The translations under genes and the position numbers were made by a program. Shown here piece after piece: positions 48,655-57,885 of a DNA stretch of 64,000 nt. The stretch's first letter is position 1. Each line of letters opens with the position of its first letter. The stretch comes from Bradyrhizobium iriomotense (lineage in GTDB: Bacteria; Pseudomonadota; Alphaproteobacteria; Rhizobiales; Xanthobacteraceae). The DNA lies in assembly GCF_018130765.1 (NCBI RefSeq), contig NZ_JAFCJZ010000019.1:107997-171996 (forward strand). The letters run 5' to 3'. The notes beneath the pieces are model-generated. The model did no database searches, had not been told where the DNA came from, and worked only from the letters and a program-made list of their open reading frames with translations.

Positions 48655-49530
48655 ATGCCGACCTATCTGCCGTTCGACCCGAATCCGCGCCGTCCGGTCA
48701 AGGCGCCGCCGCCCAAGACCGTCGACAGCCAGTTCCACGTGCTGGGTCCCATCGACAAATATCCGGAGCGCCCTGGAGCTGCCTATCGGATGCCGACCGC
48801 GACCTGGGAAGCGGCGCTGCGCGTGCACAAGACGCTCGGCATCGAGCGCGGCATCATCGTGCAGACAACCACTTATGGCGCCGATCATGCCGTCGTGCTC
48901 GACGGCCTCGCCGCGATGGGCCCGAACTATCGCGGCTGTGCCAATGCGCTGGTATTCGCGGAGGCGAGCGACTCCTATCTTTCCAAGCTGCATGATGCCG
49001 GCGTGCGTGGCGCACGCTTCAGCTTCCGCCAGGAGCTTGGCGCCGTGCTCTCGGATGCCGATTTCGCCCGTGCCATCGCCCGCATCCGCGAGCTCGGCTG
49101 GTACGTCAAGATCCAGCCGGAGAAGGACGGCATCATGTCGAGTGTCGCCAAGTACGAGAACCTCGACGTGCCCGTGCTGATCGACCACATGGCGCGGCCC
49201 GTGCCCTCGAATGGCAGGGATGATCCCAACCTGCGCAAGATGCTGGAGCTGCTCAAGAAGGGCAATTTCTGGGTCATGCTCTCGCTCGGCGAGAAGACCT
49301 CGCAGACCGGCGCTCCCTACGACGACGTGATCCCGATCGCGCGCGCCTATATCGAGGCGGCCCCCGACCGCTGCGTCTGGGCCAGCGACTGGCCGCATCC
49401 GGTGTCGGTCAAGCAGCCGCCGAACGATGCCGATCTGCTCGAGCTGATGTACCGCTACGCGCCCGACCAGGCCGAGCTGGAGAAGATCCTGGTGCACAAT
49501 CCCGCAAAACTGTTCGGCTTTCCGGACTAA
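48655..49530 (+). CDS. Amidohydrolase-2 family lactonase-like protein (LigI relative)
   Basis: 291 residues, TIM-barrel amidohydrolase resembling 2-pyrone-4,6-dicarboxylate lactonase. The usual first-strand HxH is here DSQFHVLGP, so the first His is Gln. Other active-site regions are kept: GIERGIIVQTTTYG, GARFSFRQELG, YVKIQPEKDG, PVLIDHMARPV, and VWASDWPHPV with the catalytic Asp. LigI-type enzymes do not need a metal, so the loss of one His need not destroy activity. Last gene of the cluster; substrate probably a lactone or dicarboxylate. Confidence 0.85.
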   Translation: MPTYLPFDPNPRRPVKAPPPKTVDSQFHVLGPIDKYPERPGAAYRMPTATWEAALRVHKTLGIERGIIVQTTTYGADHAVVLDGLAAMGPNYRGCANALVFAEASDSYLSKLHDAGVRGARFSFRQELGAVLSDADFARAIARIRELGWYVKIQPEKDGIMSSVAKYENLDVPVLIDHMARPVPSNGRDDPNLRKMLELLKKGNFWVMLSLGEKTSQTGAPYDDVIPIARAYIEAAPDRCVWASDWPHPVSVKQPPNDADLLELMYRYAPDQAELEKILVHNPAKLFGFPD

Positions 49531-49546
49531 GCCATAGCGCGACGGA

Positions 49547-50275
49547 TCAGGGCGAGATGATCCGGTCGCGCATGGCGATCATCACGGCCTGCGTGCGGGT
49601 GGTCGCGCCGAGCTTCTTGCAGCAGCTCTTGACGTGCGCCTTCACGGTGCGCGCCGAGATCGTCAAGGCATCGGCGATCTCCTCGGTGGATCGCCCGATT
49701 GCCGCCAGTGTCAGCACCTCGCGCTCGCGCAGAGACAGCGCGAGTGTTCGTGCCTCGGGCTGGCCGCGCAGTGTCAGCGCCCGGTCGAAGGCATAAAGCG
49801 CCATGAGATGCAGGGCCGGCAAATCACGCTCCGGCAGATCGATTTCGCGGCCGCCGAAGAACATCTGACCGATGCGGTTGGCGGGTGAAGCGATCGGGAC
49901 CATCACGCCGTCGCGCAGCCCGAAGTCGCGGGCGCGGCGTACCAGTTCGACCGCGCGCGGCTCCCGGGTCGGATCGAACGGCGCTTCCCTGAGCCATCGG
50001 AACGGGCGCAGCGTCGTCTTGCAGTAGCGCAGCGCCGGATCGTCCCAGACGAACTGCTCGGCGGAATACATGTCCAGAAAGCCGGGCGGCAGCCGATGGG
50101 CGAGAACGGCCTCGCGCGGGGCCTCGGTCGAGAGCGGGGCGACATAGGCGCAACAGAACTGATCGGGGCCGTACTGGCCGAGCATGCGTCCCATTGCATC
50201 CAGGACACTCGCGGTGTCGGAAAGCTGCTGGACCGTCTCGATGAACTCGAATGCGCGGCTGCGGATCACATCCAT
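49547..50275 (-). CDS. LuxR-family regulator with autoinducer-binding-like domain
   Basis: 242 residues from the ATG at 50275. An N-terminal domain of autoinducer-binding type (YMYSAEQFVWDDPALRYC-like aromatic/Asp pattern around residues 75-95, and RDFGLRDGVMVPIASPANRIGQMFFGG) is followed by a LuxR helix-turn-helix (about 178-240: LSLREREVLTLAAIGRSTEEIADALTISARTVKAHVKSCCKKLGATTRTQAV). No luxI synthase lies in the window, so it would be a solo receptor. It converges on the catabolic cluster. Confidence 0.88.
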   Translation of the reverse strand: MDVIRSRAFEFIETVQQLSDTASVLDAMGRMLGQYGPDQFCCAYVAPLSTEAPREAVLAHRLPPGFLDMYSAEQFVWDDPALRYCKTTLRPFRWLREAPFDPTREPRAVELVRRARDFGLRDGVMVPIASPANRIGQMFFGGREIDLPERDLPALHLMALYAFDRALTLRGQPEARTLALSLREREVLTLAAIGRSTEEIADALTISARTVKAHVKSCCKKLGATTRTQAVMIAMRDRIISP

Positions 50276-50405
50276 CGTTGATCTTCCGATCAGGCCTTGA
50301 GGGATCGGCGCTACGCTACCTTTCCATATCCCGATTTTAGGACAGCATTGCGGGGCCCGCAATCTCACGCATGGTTTCAGCCGAGGCGGCGCGCCGGTGC
50401 CTGGT

Positions 50406-51410
<1,005 letters not shown>

Positions 51411-51580
51411 GCGTGGGGGTCCGGGTGGAGCGCGGGCTCCATATGTAATACCGTCCAGCCCAAATGTTAGCGTTGCAGTGTCGATTGGACACGGACGCAA
51501 CGATGCCATTCGGAATTGTCGTGGGTGACCGGCGAACTGCCCAGGTAACGTGTTTGACCCTGCGGACTTCCAGCGCAGGT

Positions 51581-51594
51581 TTGACTTACGTCAA
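51581..51594. promoter_or_regulatory. Short palindrome upstream of a 58-residue gene
   Basis: TTGAC-TTAC-GTCAA is a perfect inverted repeat 69 bases before the ATG at 51663. A second pair, CCTGCG and CGCAGG, lies at 51559-51579. They may form a promoter or operator; the rest of the 250-base gap before the gene shows nothing else clear. Confidence 0.3.
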
Positions 51595-51662
51595 CATTCA
51601 AAACTTGGCTTCATTTTCACTTCCGGCATTGGTTGCTTTGATTTCCTTTCTGGAGAGGTATG

Positions 51663-51839
51663 ATGGCTGATCCGACCAAGCTCTCGGTTGAGAAAGCGCT
51701 CGAAAAGATACGTCAGCGCGACGAGCCGAAATCAGAGACTTCACGCCTTGATGAAAAAACCGACGCTCTCAATGACGAGATAAAGCGTATGAGAGCACAA
51801 AGGCTCCGCCTTGAACGACAACAGGGCAAGCGCGGCTGA
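51663..51839 (+). CDS. Small charged coiled-coil protein
   Basis: 58 residues, MADPTKLSVEKALEKIRQRD... ending RLERQQGKRG, with a good CTGGAGAGG ribosome-binding site. Almost entirely Lys/Arg/Glu/Asp/Leu in heptad-like spacing (LDEKTDALNDEIKRMRAQRLRLE), so a single charged helix or coiled coil. No signal peptide or membrane segment. I do not recognise a family. A truncated palindromic repeat follows it. Confidence 0.7.
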   Translation: MADPTKLSVEKALEKIRQRDEPKSETSRLDEKTDALNDEIKRMRAQRLRLERQQGKRG

Positions 51840-51841
51840 AT

Positions 51842-51900
51842 AGCGGTGGGACGGGCAGAGCAGTTGCGAATCGCTTCGCTCTCCCCATGCTACGGACCTG
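51842..51900. repeat. Shortened copy of the GGATGGGTAGAGC palindromic repeat
   Basis: GTGGGACGGGCAGAGCAGTT and CGCTTCGCTCTCCCCATGCTACGG match the two ends of the repeat seen in full at 54084-54170, 56613-56706, 57148-57239 and 57886-57980, but the middle is missing. Confidence 0.5.
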
Positions 51901-52031
51901 TCTGAGCGGCCCGCGCCTCCGTTCACAACACTGTTATTGCGACCTGTGGCGCCCAAGGTCTCAACTGGGCGTTTTGCGCCTGTTGTTGTACGCTTGTCGG
52001 CGGCATTGCACGGACGCCGGGAGGAATTGAC

Positions 52032-52535
52032 ATGACCATTGTCGTACTCAACCGCCGCAATCTCCTGGTCGCCGGCGGCTCCGTCCTCGCAACCGGAATG
52101 TTGGCGGCCGGCGTACCCGGGCTGCTGCTGCCCGCCCGTGCGGACGGCCTCGCGCCGACCGAGTCGATGTCGGGCGGAGCGAACAATTACCGCAAGGGCG
52201 CGGCGATCGTGGACCGGATCGGCAAGGGCGGCTTCTGGATGAGCGGCACCGTGCGCCGTGCCGGCGACGGGGCTCCGCTGGCCGGGCAGCGCATCCAGAT
52301 CTGGGCGCACACGGTCGAAGGCCAGGAGCACGAGCCGCAGAGTCACGGCGCCACGCTCACCGACAAGGACGGCAAGTTCCGGCTCGAGATGCCGCAGATC
52401 ATTCCGATCTTCGGCCAGCCGCATGGTCACCTCGCCTATGACAGCGGGGAGTTCAAGACCGTCTTCCTGCGCCCGGTGATGCGCAGCGCAAAGGAGACCA
52501 GCCTCGAGGCGCACTTCGTCCTGCAGCCGGCCTGA
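52032..52535 (+). CDS. Tat-exported intradiol-dioxygenase-like protein
   Basis: 167 residues, start preceded by GGGAGGAATTG. The N-terminus carries a twin-arginine signal (NRRNLLVAGG then a hydrophobic stretch ending ARA). The mature part has the beta-sandwich of intradiol ring-cleavage dioxygenases: GTVRRAGDGAPLAGQRIQIWAHT, SHGATLTDKDGKFRLEMP, and FGQPHGHLAYDSGEF with a His pair. The two Tyr iron ligands of the true enzymes are not evident at the usual places, so catalysis is doubtful. The downstream ferric-reductase-like gene begins 12 bases later, suggesting a periplasmic redox pair. Confidence 0.78.
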   Translation: MTIVVLNRRNLLVAGGSVLATGMLAAGVPGLLLPARADGLAPTESMSGGANNYRKGAAIVDRIGKGGFWMSGTVRRAGDGAPLAGQRIQIWAHTVEGQEHEPQSHGATLTDKDGKFRLEMPQIIPIFGQPHGHLAYDSGEFKTVFLRPVMRSAKETSLEAHFVLQPA

Positions 52536-52547
52536 CCGGGCGAGCGA

Positions 52548-53186
52548 ATGACGCGGTGGAAATCGGCCCGGGTGATCCTGATCTGGGCCGCTCTTGCTCT
52601 AGCCATTGGCGTGCCGATCGCCGCTGCCGCGGCAAGCGAGCAGCTCGCATGGCGCGGTCCGGTCTACATCTTCGCGGGATTCGCCGGCATCGTCGCGCTC
52701 GCTCTCGTGCTCGTTCAGCCCCTGCTGATCGGCGGCTACTTGCCGGGATTATCGGCCTATCGCGGGCGGCGCGCCCATCACTGGATCGGCGGCGCGCTTG
52801 CTCTGGCGATCGTGATCCATGTCGCCGGCCTCTGGATCACCAGCCCGCCTGACATGATCGACGCCCTGACCTTCTCATCGCCGACGCCGTTCTCCCCCTT
52901 CGGCGTCATTGCCATGTGGGCCATCTTCATCGTCGCGCTTCTGGCAGCATTGCGCCGGCGCTTGGGATTGCGACCGCGAACCTGGCGCTTCGTTCATGTG
53001 CCGCTCGCGATCGTCATCGTCGCAGGCAGCGTGGTTCATTGCCTGCTGATCGAAGGGACGATGGAGACGATCTCGAAGGCGGCGCTGTGCGCGCTCGTCC
53101 TCGCGGCAACTGTGAAAGTCATGATTGACCTGCAGGTGTGGCGAAAGCGACGGACGTTGCGCGGCGAGAGCATTGCGCGGCAGTGA
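52548..53186 (+). CDS. Ferric reductase-like transmembrane domain protein
   Basis: 212 residues with about six helices. Haem-ligand-type His residues occur in conserved positions: RAHHWIGGALALAIVIHVAGLW and RFVHVPLAIVIVAGSVVHCLL, two pairs separated by roughly one helix turn pattern as in FRD/MsrQ-like proteins. No flavin domain is fused. With its Tat-exported neighbour it may pass electrons from the membrane to a periplasmic protein. Confidence 0.8.
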   Translation: MTRWKSARVILIWAALALAIGVPIAAAAASEQLAWRGPVYIFAGFAGIVALALVLVQPLLIGGYLPGLSAYRGRRAHHWIGGALALAIVIHVAGLWITSPPDMIDALTFSSPTPFSPFGVIAMWAIFIVALLAALRRRLGLRPRTWRFVHVPLAIVIVAGSVVHCLLIEGTMETISKAALCALVLAATVKVMIDLQVWRKRRTLRGESIARQ

Positions 53187-53283
53187 GCCGCGCGGACCGG
53201 GTCACATCCGAGACTTTCCCGATGCCGTCCTTGTGTGCAGAATGGCGCGCGAAGGATCGTCATCGGGCCGGGAGGATCTCGAA

Positions 53284-54072
53284 ATGGCAGAGCAGACAAT
53301 TCACTTCGACGACGGTGCCGCCTACGAGCAGATGATGGGAATCTGGAGCCGGTCCGCCGGCGAGATATTCCTTGATTGGCTGGCACCTCCTGCGGGCTTG
53401 CGGTGGATCGACATCGGTTGCGGCAACGGGGCCTTCACTGAACTCCTGGTCGAGCGATGCAGCCCCGTCGAGGTCCAGGGCATCGATCCCTCCGCAGAGC
53501 AACTCGCTTTTGCACGCACGCGACCTGCGGCGCGCGTGGCAAAGTTTCGTCAGGGTGATGCCATGGCACTCCCTTTCGCCGATAGCAGCTTCGATGCGGC
53601 TGTGATGGCGTTGGTTCTCGTGTTCGTTCCGGATCCCGCCAAGGGCGTCAGCGAAATGGTGCGGGTCGTCGTCCCCGGCGGTGCGGTCGTGACCTACATG
53701 TGGGACATGTTGGGTGGCGGCTTTCCGCTCGATCCGATCTACGACGAGATGAAGGTAATGGGAGTTACAGCGACCCGCCCGCCGCGGTTGGACGCCTCTC
53801 GCATGGACGCGTTGCGCGACCTGTGGCGAGGAGCAGGTCTCGAGGACGTGCAAATGCGAGAGATTACGGTGCAACGGACGTTTTCAGGTTTCGACGACTT
53901 CTGGGCCATCAATCTGAAGTCGCCTGCGATCCGGCCTGCCGTTGCAGCGATGAAACCCGCAGACGTCGAGACGCTCATCGCGCGGGTCCGCGCGCGCCTG
54001 CCGGCAGATGCGGACGGTCGCATCACCTACAATGCGCGCGCACACGCGATCAGGGGACACCGGCCCAAATAG
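53284..54072 (+). CDS. Class I SAM-dependent methyltransferase
   Basis: 262 residues from the ATG with GGAGG 8 bases before it. Rossmann methyltransferase: motif I WIDIGCGNGAFTELL near residue 40, motif II VQGIDPSAEQLAFAR, post-II FRQGDAMALPFADSSFDAAVMALVLVFVPDP, a UbiE/Methyltransf_11 pattern. The C-terminal half is helical and lacks clear substrate clues. Confidence 0.87.
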   Translation: MAEQTIHFDDGAAYEQMMGIWSRSAGEIFLDWLAPPAGLRWIDIGCGNGAFTELLVERCSPVEVQGIDPSAEQLAFARTRPAARVAKFRQGDAMALPFADSSFDAAVMALVLVFVPDPAKGVSEMVRVVVPGGAVVTYMWDMLGGGFPLDPIYDEMKVMGVTATRPPRLDASRMDALRDLWRGAGLEDVQMREITVQRTFSGFDDFWAINLKSPAIRPAVAAMKPADVETLIARVRARLPADADGRITYNARAHAIRGHRPK

Positions 54073-54083
54073 CTTTCAGCGCT

Positions 54084-54170
54084 GAGGATGGGGGAGCACT
54101 TGCGAGACCCATCATCTTCGCCACCGCACGAGTCTGATGGGTTTCGCTTCGCTCGACCCATCCTGCGCGC
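54084..54170. repeat. Palindromic repeat, GGATGGGTAGAGC family, copy 1
   Basis: Ends GAGGATGGGGGAGCACTTGCG and CGCTTCGCTCGACCCATCCTG; inner arms GACCCATCAT and TGATGGGTTTC. Full-length member of the family that recurs three more times within 4 kb. Confidence 0.75.
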
Positions 54171-54211
54171 TAAGGTATTCCCGTTGATCTTTTTCGAAGG
54201 CAATTCATCCC

Positions 54212-54898
54212 ATGGCTTTCTGGACTGCGGGCGCGTTCGCATTGGTGATCGCCTATCTCCTGGGTTCGATCCCCGCGGGCTATCTGGCGGGGAAACTCCT
54301 TCGAGGCATTGATATTCGTCAGCATGGCTCCAGATCCACCGGCGCGACGAATGTCTTGCGGACTCTTGGAAAATGGCCCGCGCTGCTGGTGCTGGTCGCC
54401 GACGTGCTGAAAGGCGTGGCGGCCATCATCGTTGCCCGCGCGTTCTGTCCCTGGCTCTATGCCGCGCTGTCCCCGATCCCGCCCACAGCGTCTGACCTGC
54501 AAGTCTGGGTGCCATGGGTTGTTTGCCTGGCCGGAATTGCCGTGCTGCTCGGGCATAGCCGCTCGATCTGGTTGCGCTTCACAGGCGGCAAATCCGCGGC
54601 GACCGGGCTCGGCGTGTTACTGGCGATGTCGTGGCCGGTGGGACTGGGAGCTGCCGCGGTCTTCGGCATCGTGCTGGCGATTGCGAGGATCGTTTCTCTC
54701 AGCTCGATGCTCGCGGCGTTGACCGCAATCGTTCTGGTCTGCGCCTTTGCGCAGCCGCTGCCCTATCGGTTGCTCGTGATCGCAGGCGGCATCTATGTGA
54801 TCGTTCGCCATCGCGCCAACATTCAGCGGCTGCTGACGCGAACGGAACCACGCCTCGGTCGAAATGGCCCGGACACGAAGGCAGAAGCGCAAGCCTAG
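54212..54898 (+). CDS. plsY: Glycerol-3-phosphate acyltransferase PlsY
   Basis: 228 residues, integral membrane with about five to seven helices. PlsY moves an acyl group from acyl-phosphate to glycerol 3-phosphate. Conserved motifs: GSIPAGYLAGKLLRGIDIRQHGSRSTGATNVLRTLGKWPALLVLVADVLKG, LAGIAVLLGHSRSIWLRFTGGKSAATGLG. The tail beyond residue 205 is polar and variable. The gene stands alone between repeat copies. Confidence 0.92.
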   Translation: MAFWTAGAFALVIAYLLGSIPAGYLAGKLLRGIDIRQHGSRSTGATNVLRTLGKWPALLVLVADVLKGVAAIIVARAFCPWLYAALSPIPPTASDLQVWVPWVVCLAGIAVLLGHSRSIWLRFTGGKSAATGLGVLLAMSWPVGLGAAAVFGIVLAIARIVSLSSMLAALTAIVLVCAFAQPLPYRLLVIAGGIYVIVRHRANIQRLLTRTEPRLGRNGPDTKAEAQA

Positions 54899-55085
54899 CG
54901 CATCCGGGATGGGGTGAGACGACTGGCGGAACCGATGTCCATCACCTCGAGCCGCTCCGCCTTTTGGGTTCCATGAGGTCCAAAAAGAAGCCGGGCTTGT
55001 GGCGCAAGGGCCACAGCGAAAACCGCCAAACTCCGCTACGCTCACAACGATTGCCCGACCTTTGATATTGAGCTGGAGAGCGGTT

Positions 55086-55943
55086 ATGAAGCGCATCCTC
55101 AGTGGTATCGTGTGTTTGGTGTCATTGATCGCGACTGGCGCGCATGCGGCTCCGCCCGCCGTCTACAACTGGAACGGCTTCTACGCCGGCCTCAATGTCG
55201 GTTACAGCTGGGGCAACTCCTCCACGACCCAATCGTTTTATGACTCGGCAAGCGGTGCATTGCTGAGCTCGGCCGCCAGCGGTTTCGATATGACCGGTGC
55301 GATTGGTGGCGGCCAGGCCGGCTACAATTGGCAGCGGATGAACTGGGTGTTCGGCATCGAAACTGATGTTCAGGGTTCGGCGCAAAAGGGCACCACTGCT
55401 GCGGTTTGCGCCGGCGGAACGCTCGCTGCGGCTCCGTTCAACGGCGCCTGCACTCCAGGTCATATCGGCGACACGGCGCCGTTCAATACGCCGGGCATGC
55501 CGGTCAATTTCAATCTCAACCAGAAGCTGGAATGGTTCGGCACCGTACGGGGCCGCATCGGCACGACTTTCATGCCCGCGATTCTGGGCTATGTGACCGG
55601 CGGCCTCGCCTATGGCGAGGTCAGCACGACCGGCGGCGTCAGCGGCACCAACATCACGGGGCCGCAGGGCACGAACACCGTCATTCTGACCTCGGCCGCG
55701 ACATCTTTCGGCGACCGCAGCACGCGGGTGGGATGGACGATCGGCGCCGGCGTTGAAGGGCTCATCGGCGCGAATTGGTCCGCCAGGGCCGAATATCTCT
55801 ATGTCGATCTCGGCACCGTTTCGGGGACGGCGATCACGCCGGTGACCTCGCCCAGCGGCGCACCGGTGACTGTCCGGTATTCGTCCCACGTCACCGACAA
55901 CATTCTCCGCGTCGGCTTCAATTATCGGTTCGGCGGCCCGTGA
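55086..55943 (+). CDS. Outer-membrane beta-barrel protein (Omp25/Omp31-like)
   Basis: 285 residues from the ATG after GGAGAGCGG. Signal peptide MKRILSGIVCLVSLIATGAHA, then an eight-strand barrel: YNWNGFYAGLNVGYSWGNSS, GGGQAGYNWQRMNWVFGIETDVQG, LEWFGTVRGRIGTTFMPAILGYVTGGLAYGEV, TRVGWTIGAGVEGLIGANWSARAEYLYVDLG, and HVTDNILRVGFNYRFGGP. A low-complexity Ala/Gly loop with two Cys (VCAGG and NGACTPG) lies between strands, probably a surface disulfide loop. It is abundant in many rhizobia; specific function unknown. Confidence 0.87.
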   Translation: MKRILSGIVCLVSLIATGAHAAPPAVYNWNGFYAGLNVGYSWGNSSTTQSFYDSASGALLSSAASGFDMTGAIGGGQAGYNWQRMNWVFGIETDVQGSAQKGTTAAVCAGGTLAAAPFNGACTPGHIGDTAPFNTPGMPVNFNLNQKLEWFGTVRGRIGTTFMPAILGYVTGGLAYGEVSTTGGVSGTNITGPQGTNTVILTSAATSFGDRSTRVGWTIGAGVEGLIGANWSARAEYLYVDLGTVSGTAITPVTSPSGAPVTVRYSSHVTDNILRVGFNYRFGGP

Positions 55944-56126
55944 CTGCAGTCTGCGGCATGAGCGCGTAGAATAGGCGAAATTCAGCGCCTCGGCGGCTTC
56001 GCTTCGCTCTGCCCGTCCGACGCGCTGTGCGCTTTTGCAGGCCGCTTTCTTCAAACAGGTTGGGCGTCGTCGGCGCCGATATGTGCTTTGCTTGCCGCAA
56101 GTAGCGGTGAGGCGTATCCTTGCGCG

Positions 56127-56603
56127 ATGACTGTCACGGCCCCCGATCTGAAAGCGTTCCTGTTGGCGACGCCGTTCTTCGGCGGTCTTCCGGATCCAAG
56201 CCTCGACCTCCTGATCTCGATGCTGGTCGAGTGCCGCTTCGATGCCGGAGCAACCGTCGTGGCCGAAGGCGAGCCCGGACGCTCGATGTTCATCGTCAAG
56301 TCCGGCCGGCTGGCGGTGAGCAAACGCACGAATTCGGGGAGCATCGTGCCGATTTCCCGTCTGGAGCCTGGTGATTTCTTCGGCGAGATGACGCTGATCG
56401 AAATGCAAAATCGCTCGGCCACGGTGGTCACGGAAAGTCCGACCGTGCTGTACGAGCTGACGGCCCGAAAGCTCTACGCCTGCTACAAGACCGATATCCA
56501 CGCCTATGTGATCGTCCTGCAGAACATCAATCGCGAGCTTTGCCGGCGGCTGCGCCGCTCCGACGATCGGTTTGCCGGGCAACGGGCGGGTGATGGCAGT
56601 TGA
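56127..56603 (+). CDS. Cyclic nucleotide-binding domain protein
   Basis: 158 residues, essentially one cNMP-binding beta-roll: PFFGGLPDPSLDLLISMLVECRFDAGATVVAEGEPGRSMFIVKSGRLAVSKRTNSGSIVPISRLEPGDFFGEMTLIEMQNRSATVVTESPTVLYELTARKL. The phosphate-binding cassette GEMTLIEMQNRSATV lacks the arginine of classical cAMP sites at one position but has NRSAT, so ligand binding is likely but not certain. No helix-turn-helix follows, so it is not a Crp-type regulator. Confidence 0.82.
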   Translation: MTVTAPDLKAFLLATPFFGGLPDPSLDLLISMLVECRFDAGATVVAEGEPGRSMFIVKSGRLAVSKRTNSGSIVPISRLEPGDFFGEMTLIEMQNRSATVVTESPTVLYELTARKLYACYKTDIHAYVIVLQNINRELCRRLRRSDDRFAGQRAGDGS

Positions 56604-56612
56604 TCACGCGTC

Positions 56613-56706
56613 GTGCGTGGGACGGGTAGAGCACTTGCGAAACCTATCATGTTTCGTCACCGAGCGACATGCCGATGGGTTTCGCTTCGCTCTACCCATC
56701 CTACGG
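56613..56706. repeat. Palindromic repeat, GGATGGGTAGAGC family, copy 2
   Basis: Ends GTGGGACGGGTAGAGC and CTCTACCCATCCTACG; inner AAACCTATCATG and CCGATGGGTTTCG. It is slightly diverged from copies 1, 3 and 4. Confidence 0.75.
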
Positions 56707-56732
56707 GCTTCACTCCGCCCTTCCTGCGAAAG

Positions 56733-56939
56733 TCACGACTTATCGTGCGCGTACTTCTCCAGGAGCAGCCGATGATATTCGTCTCTTACGGCTCTCCTCG
56801 AAACATGCCCTTTTCGGTCTTTGGCAATCTTCAGAAGATCAGGATCAGTCGGTGCCCGTGATTTCCGCCTGAATCTCGCAAAGAGTGGTGGGGTCGTAGG
56901 CGCCGACGTCCTTCCAAACAGCCCGTCAAACCATCCCAT
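56733..56939 (-). CDS. Small hypothetical protein
   Basis: 68 residues starting MGWFDGLFGRTSAPTTPP and ending KYAHDKS. On its strand GGGAGGACACA precedes the ATG, a strong ribosome-binding site, which is the main reason to call it. Basic and helical in the middle (KIAKDRKGHVSRRAVRDEYHRLLLEKY). No membrane segment; no family recognised. Its codon use is less GC3-rich than its neighbours. Confidence 0.55.
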   Translation of the reverse strand: MGWFDGLFGRTSAPTTPPLFARFRRKSRAPTDPDLLKIAKDRKGHVSRRAVRDEYHRLLLEKYAHDKS

Positions 56940-57147
56940 TGTGTCCTCCCGGACAGACCGCGAGATATGAGTCTATCACCATGAATTTGGAGGGCCAACG
57001 GACAGTGCGACGCAGTTCGGATGTCGCGGGGTTCGACCACGGTTCTGGCTCGTCGATGGGCCGCAACTCCTTGCTTCGCCGGTTCGCGCAATACTTCCTA
57101 GGTTGCGGTGCAGGAAGAGGCATCGGAGACACGTTGATGCGTGCCCG

Positions 57148-57239
57148 CATAGGATGGGTAGAGCACTTGCGAAACCCATCATGCTTCACATTGGCGCAGG
57201 CCTTCGACGGGTTTCGCTTCGCTCTGCCCGTCCTGCGGG
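57148..57239. repeat. Palindromic repeat, GGATGGGTAGAGC family, copy 3
   Basis: Ends ATAGGATGGGTAGAGC and GCTCTGCCCGTCCTGCG; inner GAAACCCATCATG paired with CGACGGGTTTCGC. It lies in the gap 56940-57277, which otherwise shows no gene. Confidence 0.75.
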
Positions 57240-57277
57240 CTGATCCAAGGCAGACAACCGACCGAGCCGACAATGGC

Positions 57278-57739
57278 TTACGTTGATGCTTTCGCATCCG
57301 GTCGCCTCGCAACGAGACCGTTGCCGACGCACTGGAGCACCGTATCGCCTTTTTGGTTGCGCAAGCGGAACTGGCCGCGAACGACTCCACTATCGGGTCT
57401 CGACTTCGACTCGCGCTTTTCCAACGTGGTCGCTTCGAGATAGAGTTCGTCGCCGGGACGCACTGCGTTGGGTAGCCGCAGCTCATCATAGCCCAACCCG
57501 GCAACGGCACGGACCGGCGGCTGTAATTCGTTAGTGAGCGAGATGAAGATCGCGAACGTGTGGGCAGCAGAAGCCGACAGTCCGCCAAAAACGGAACGAG
57601 CAGCGGCGGCCTCATCGATATGGAAGGGCCTCGGGTCATACCGCTTGGCGAACTGAATGATTTCTTCCTTGGAGACAGAATATGGCCCAGCCTTCTGGCT
57701 GTCACCGATCTCGATGTCTTCAAAATATCCGCGGGTCAT
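57278..57739 (-). CDS. MaoC-family acyl dehydratase
   Basis: 153 residues, hotdog fold. (R)-specific hydratase-type motif: YDPRPFHIDEAAAARSVFGGLSASAAHTFAIF, with the Asp-His dyad in DPRPFHID; then GYDELRLPNAVRPGDELYLEATTLEKRESKSRPDSGVVRGQFRLRNQKGDTVLQ. It hydrates or dehydrates an acyl-CoA or related ester. It stands alone between repeat copies. Confidence 0.85.
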   Translation of the reverse strand: MTRGYFEDIEIGDSQKAGPYSVSKEEIIQFAKRYDPRPFHIDEAAAARSVFGGLSASAAHTFAIFISLTNELQPPVRAVAGLGYDELRLPNAVRPGDELYLEATTLEKRESKSRPDSGVVRGQFRLRNQKGDTVLQCVGNGLVARRPDAKAST

Positions 57740-57885
57740 TAGTCAATCCTCTACGCACGGGCTGACGAAAGGACGGCATAAGCTGACTTTGGGAACTATA
57801 GCCCCAGCGCCGGTCAAAATCACCACGTCCCCCTCTGGCCTTAAGCCGTCACAATATTTGGACGGGCCGACGAAGTGATGGATAG

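Noticed and set aside
51464..51670. 68-codon frame before the small coiled-coil gene
   Set aside because: No ribosome-binding site, overlaps the promoter-like palindromes and the start of a better supported gene.
57740..57885. Possible promoter TTGACC...TATAGT on the minus strand before the MaoC gene
   Set aside because: The spacing of about 11 bases is too short for a sigma-70 promoter.
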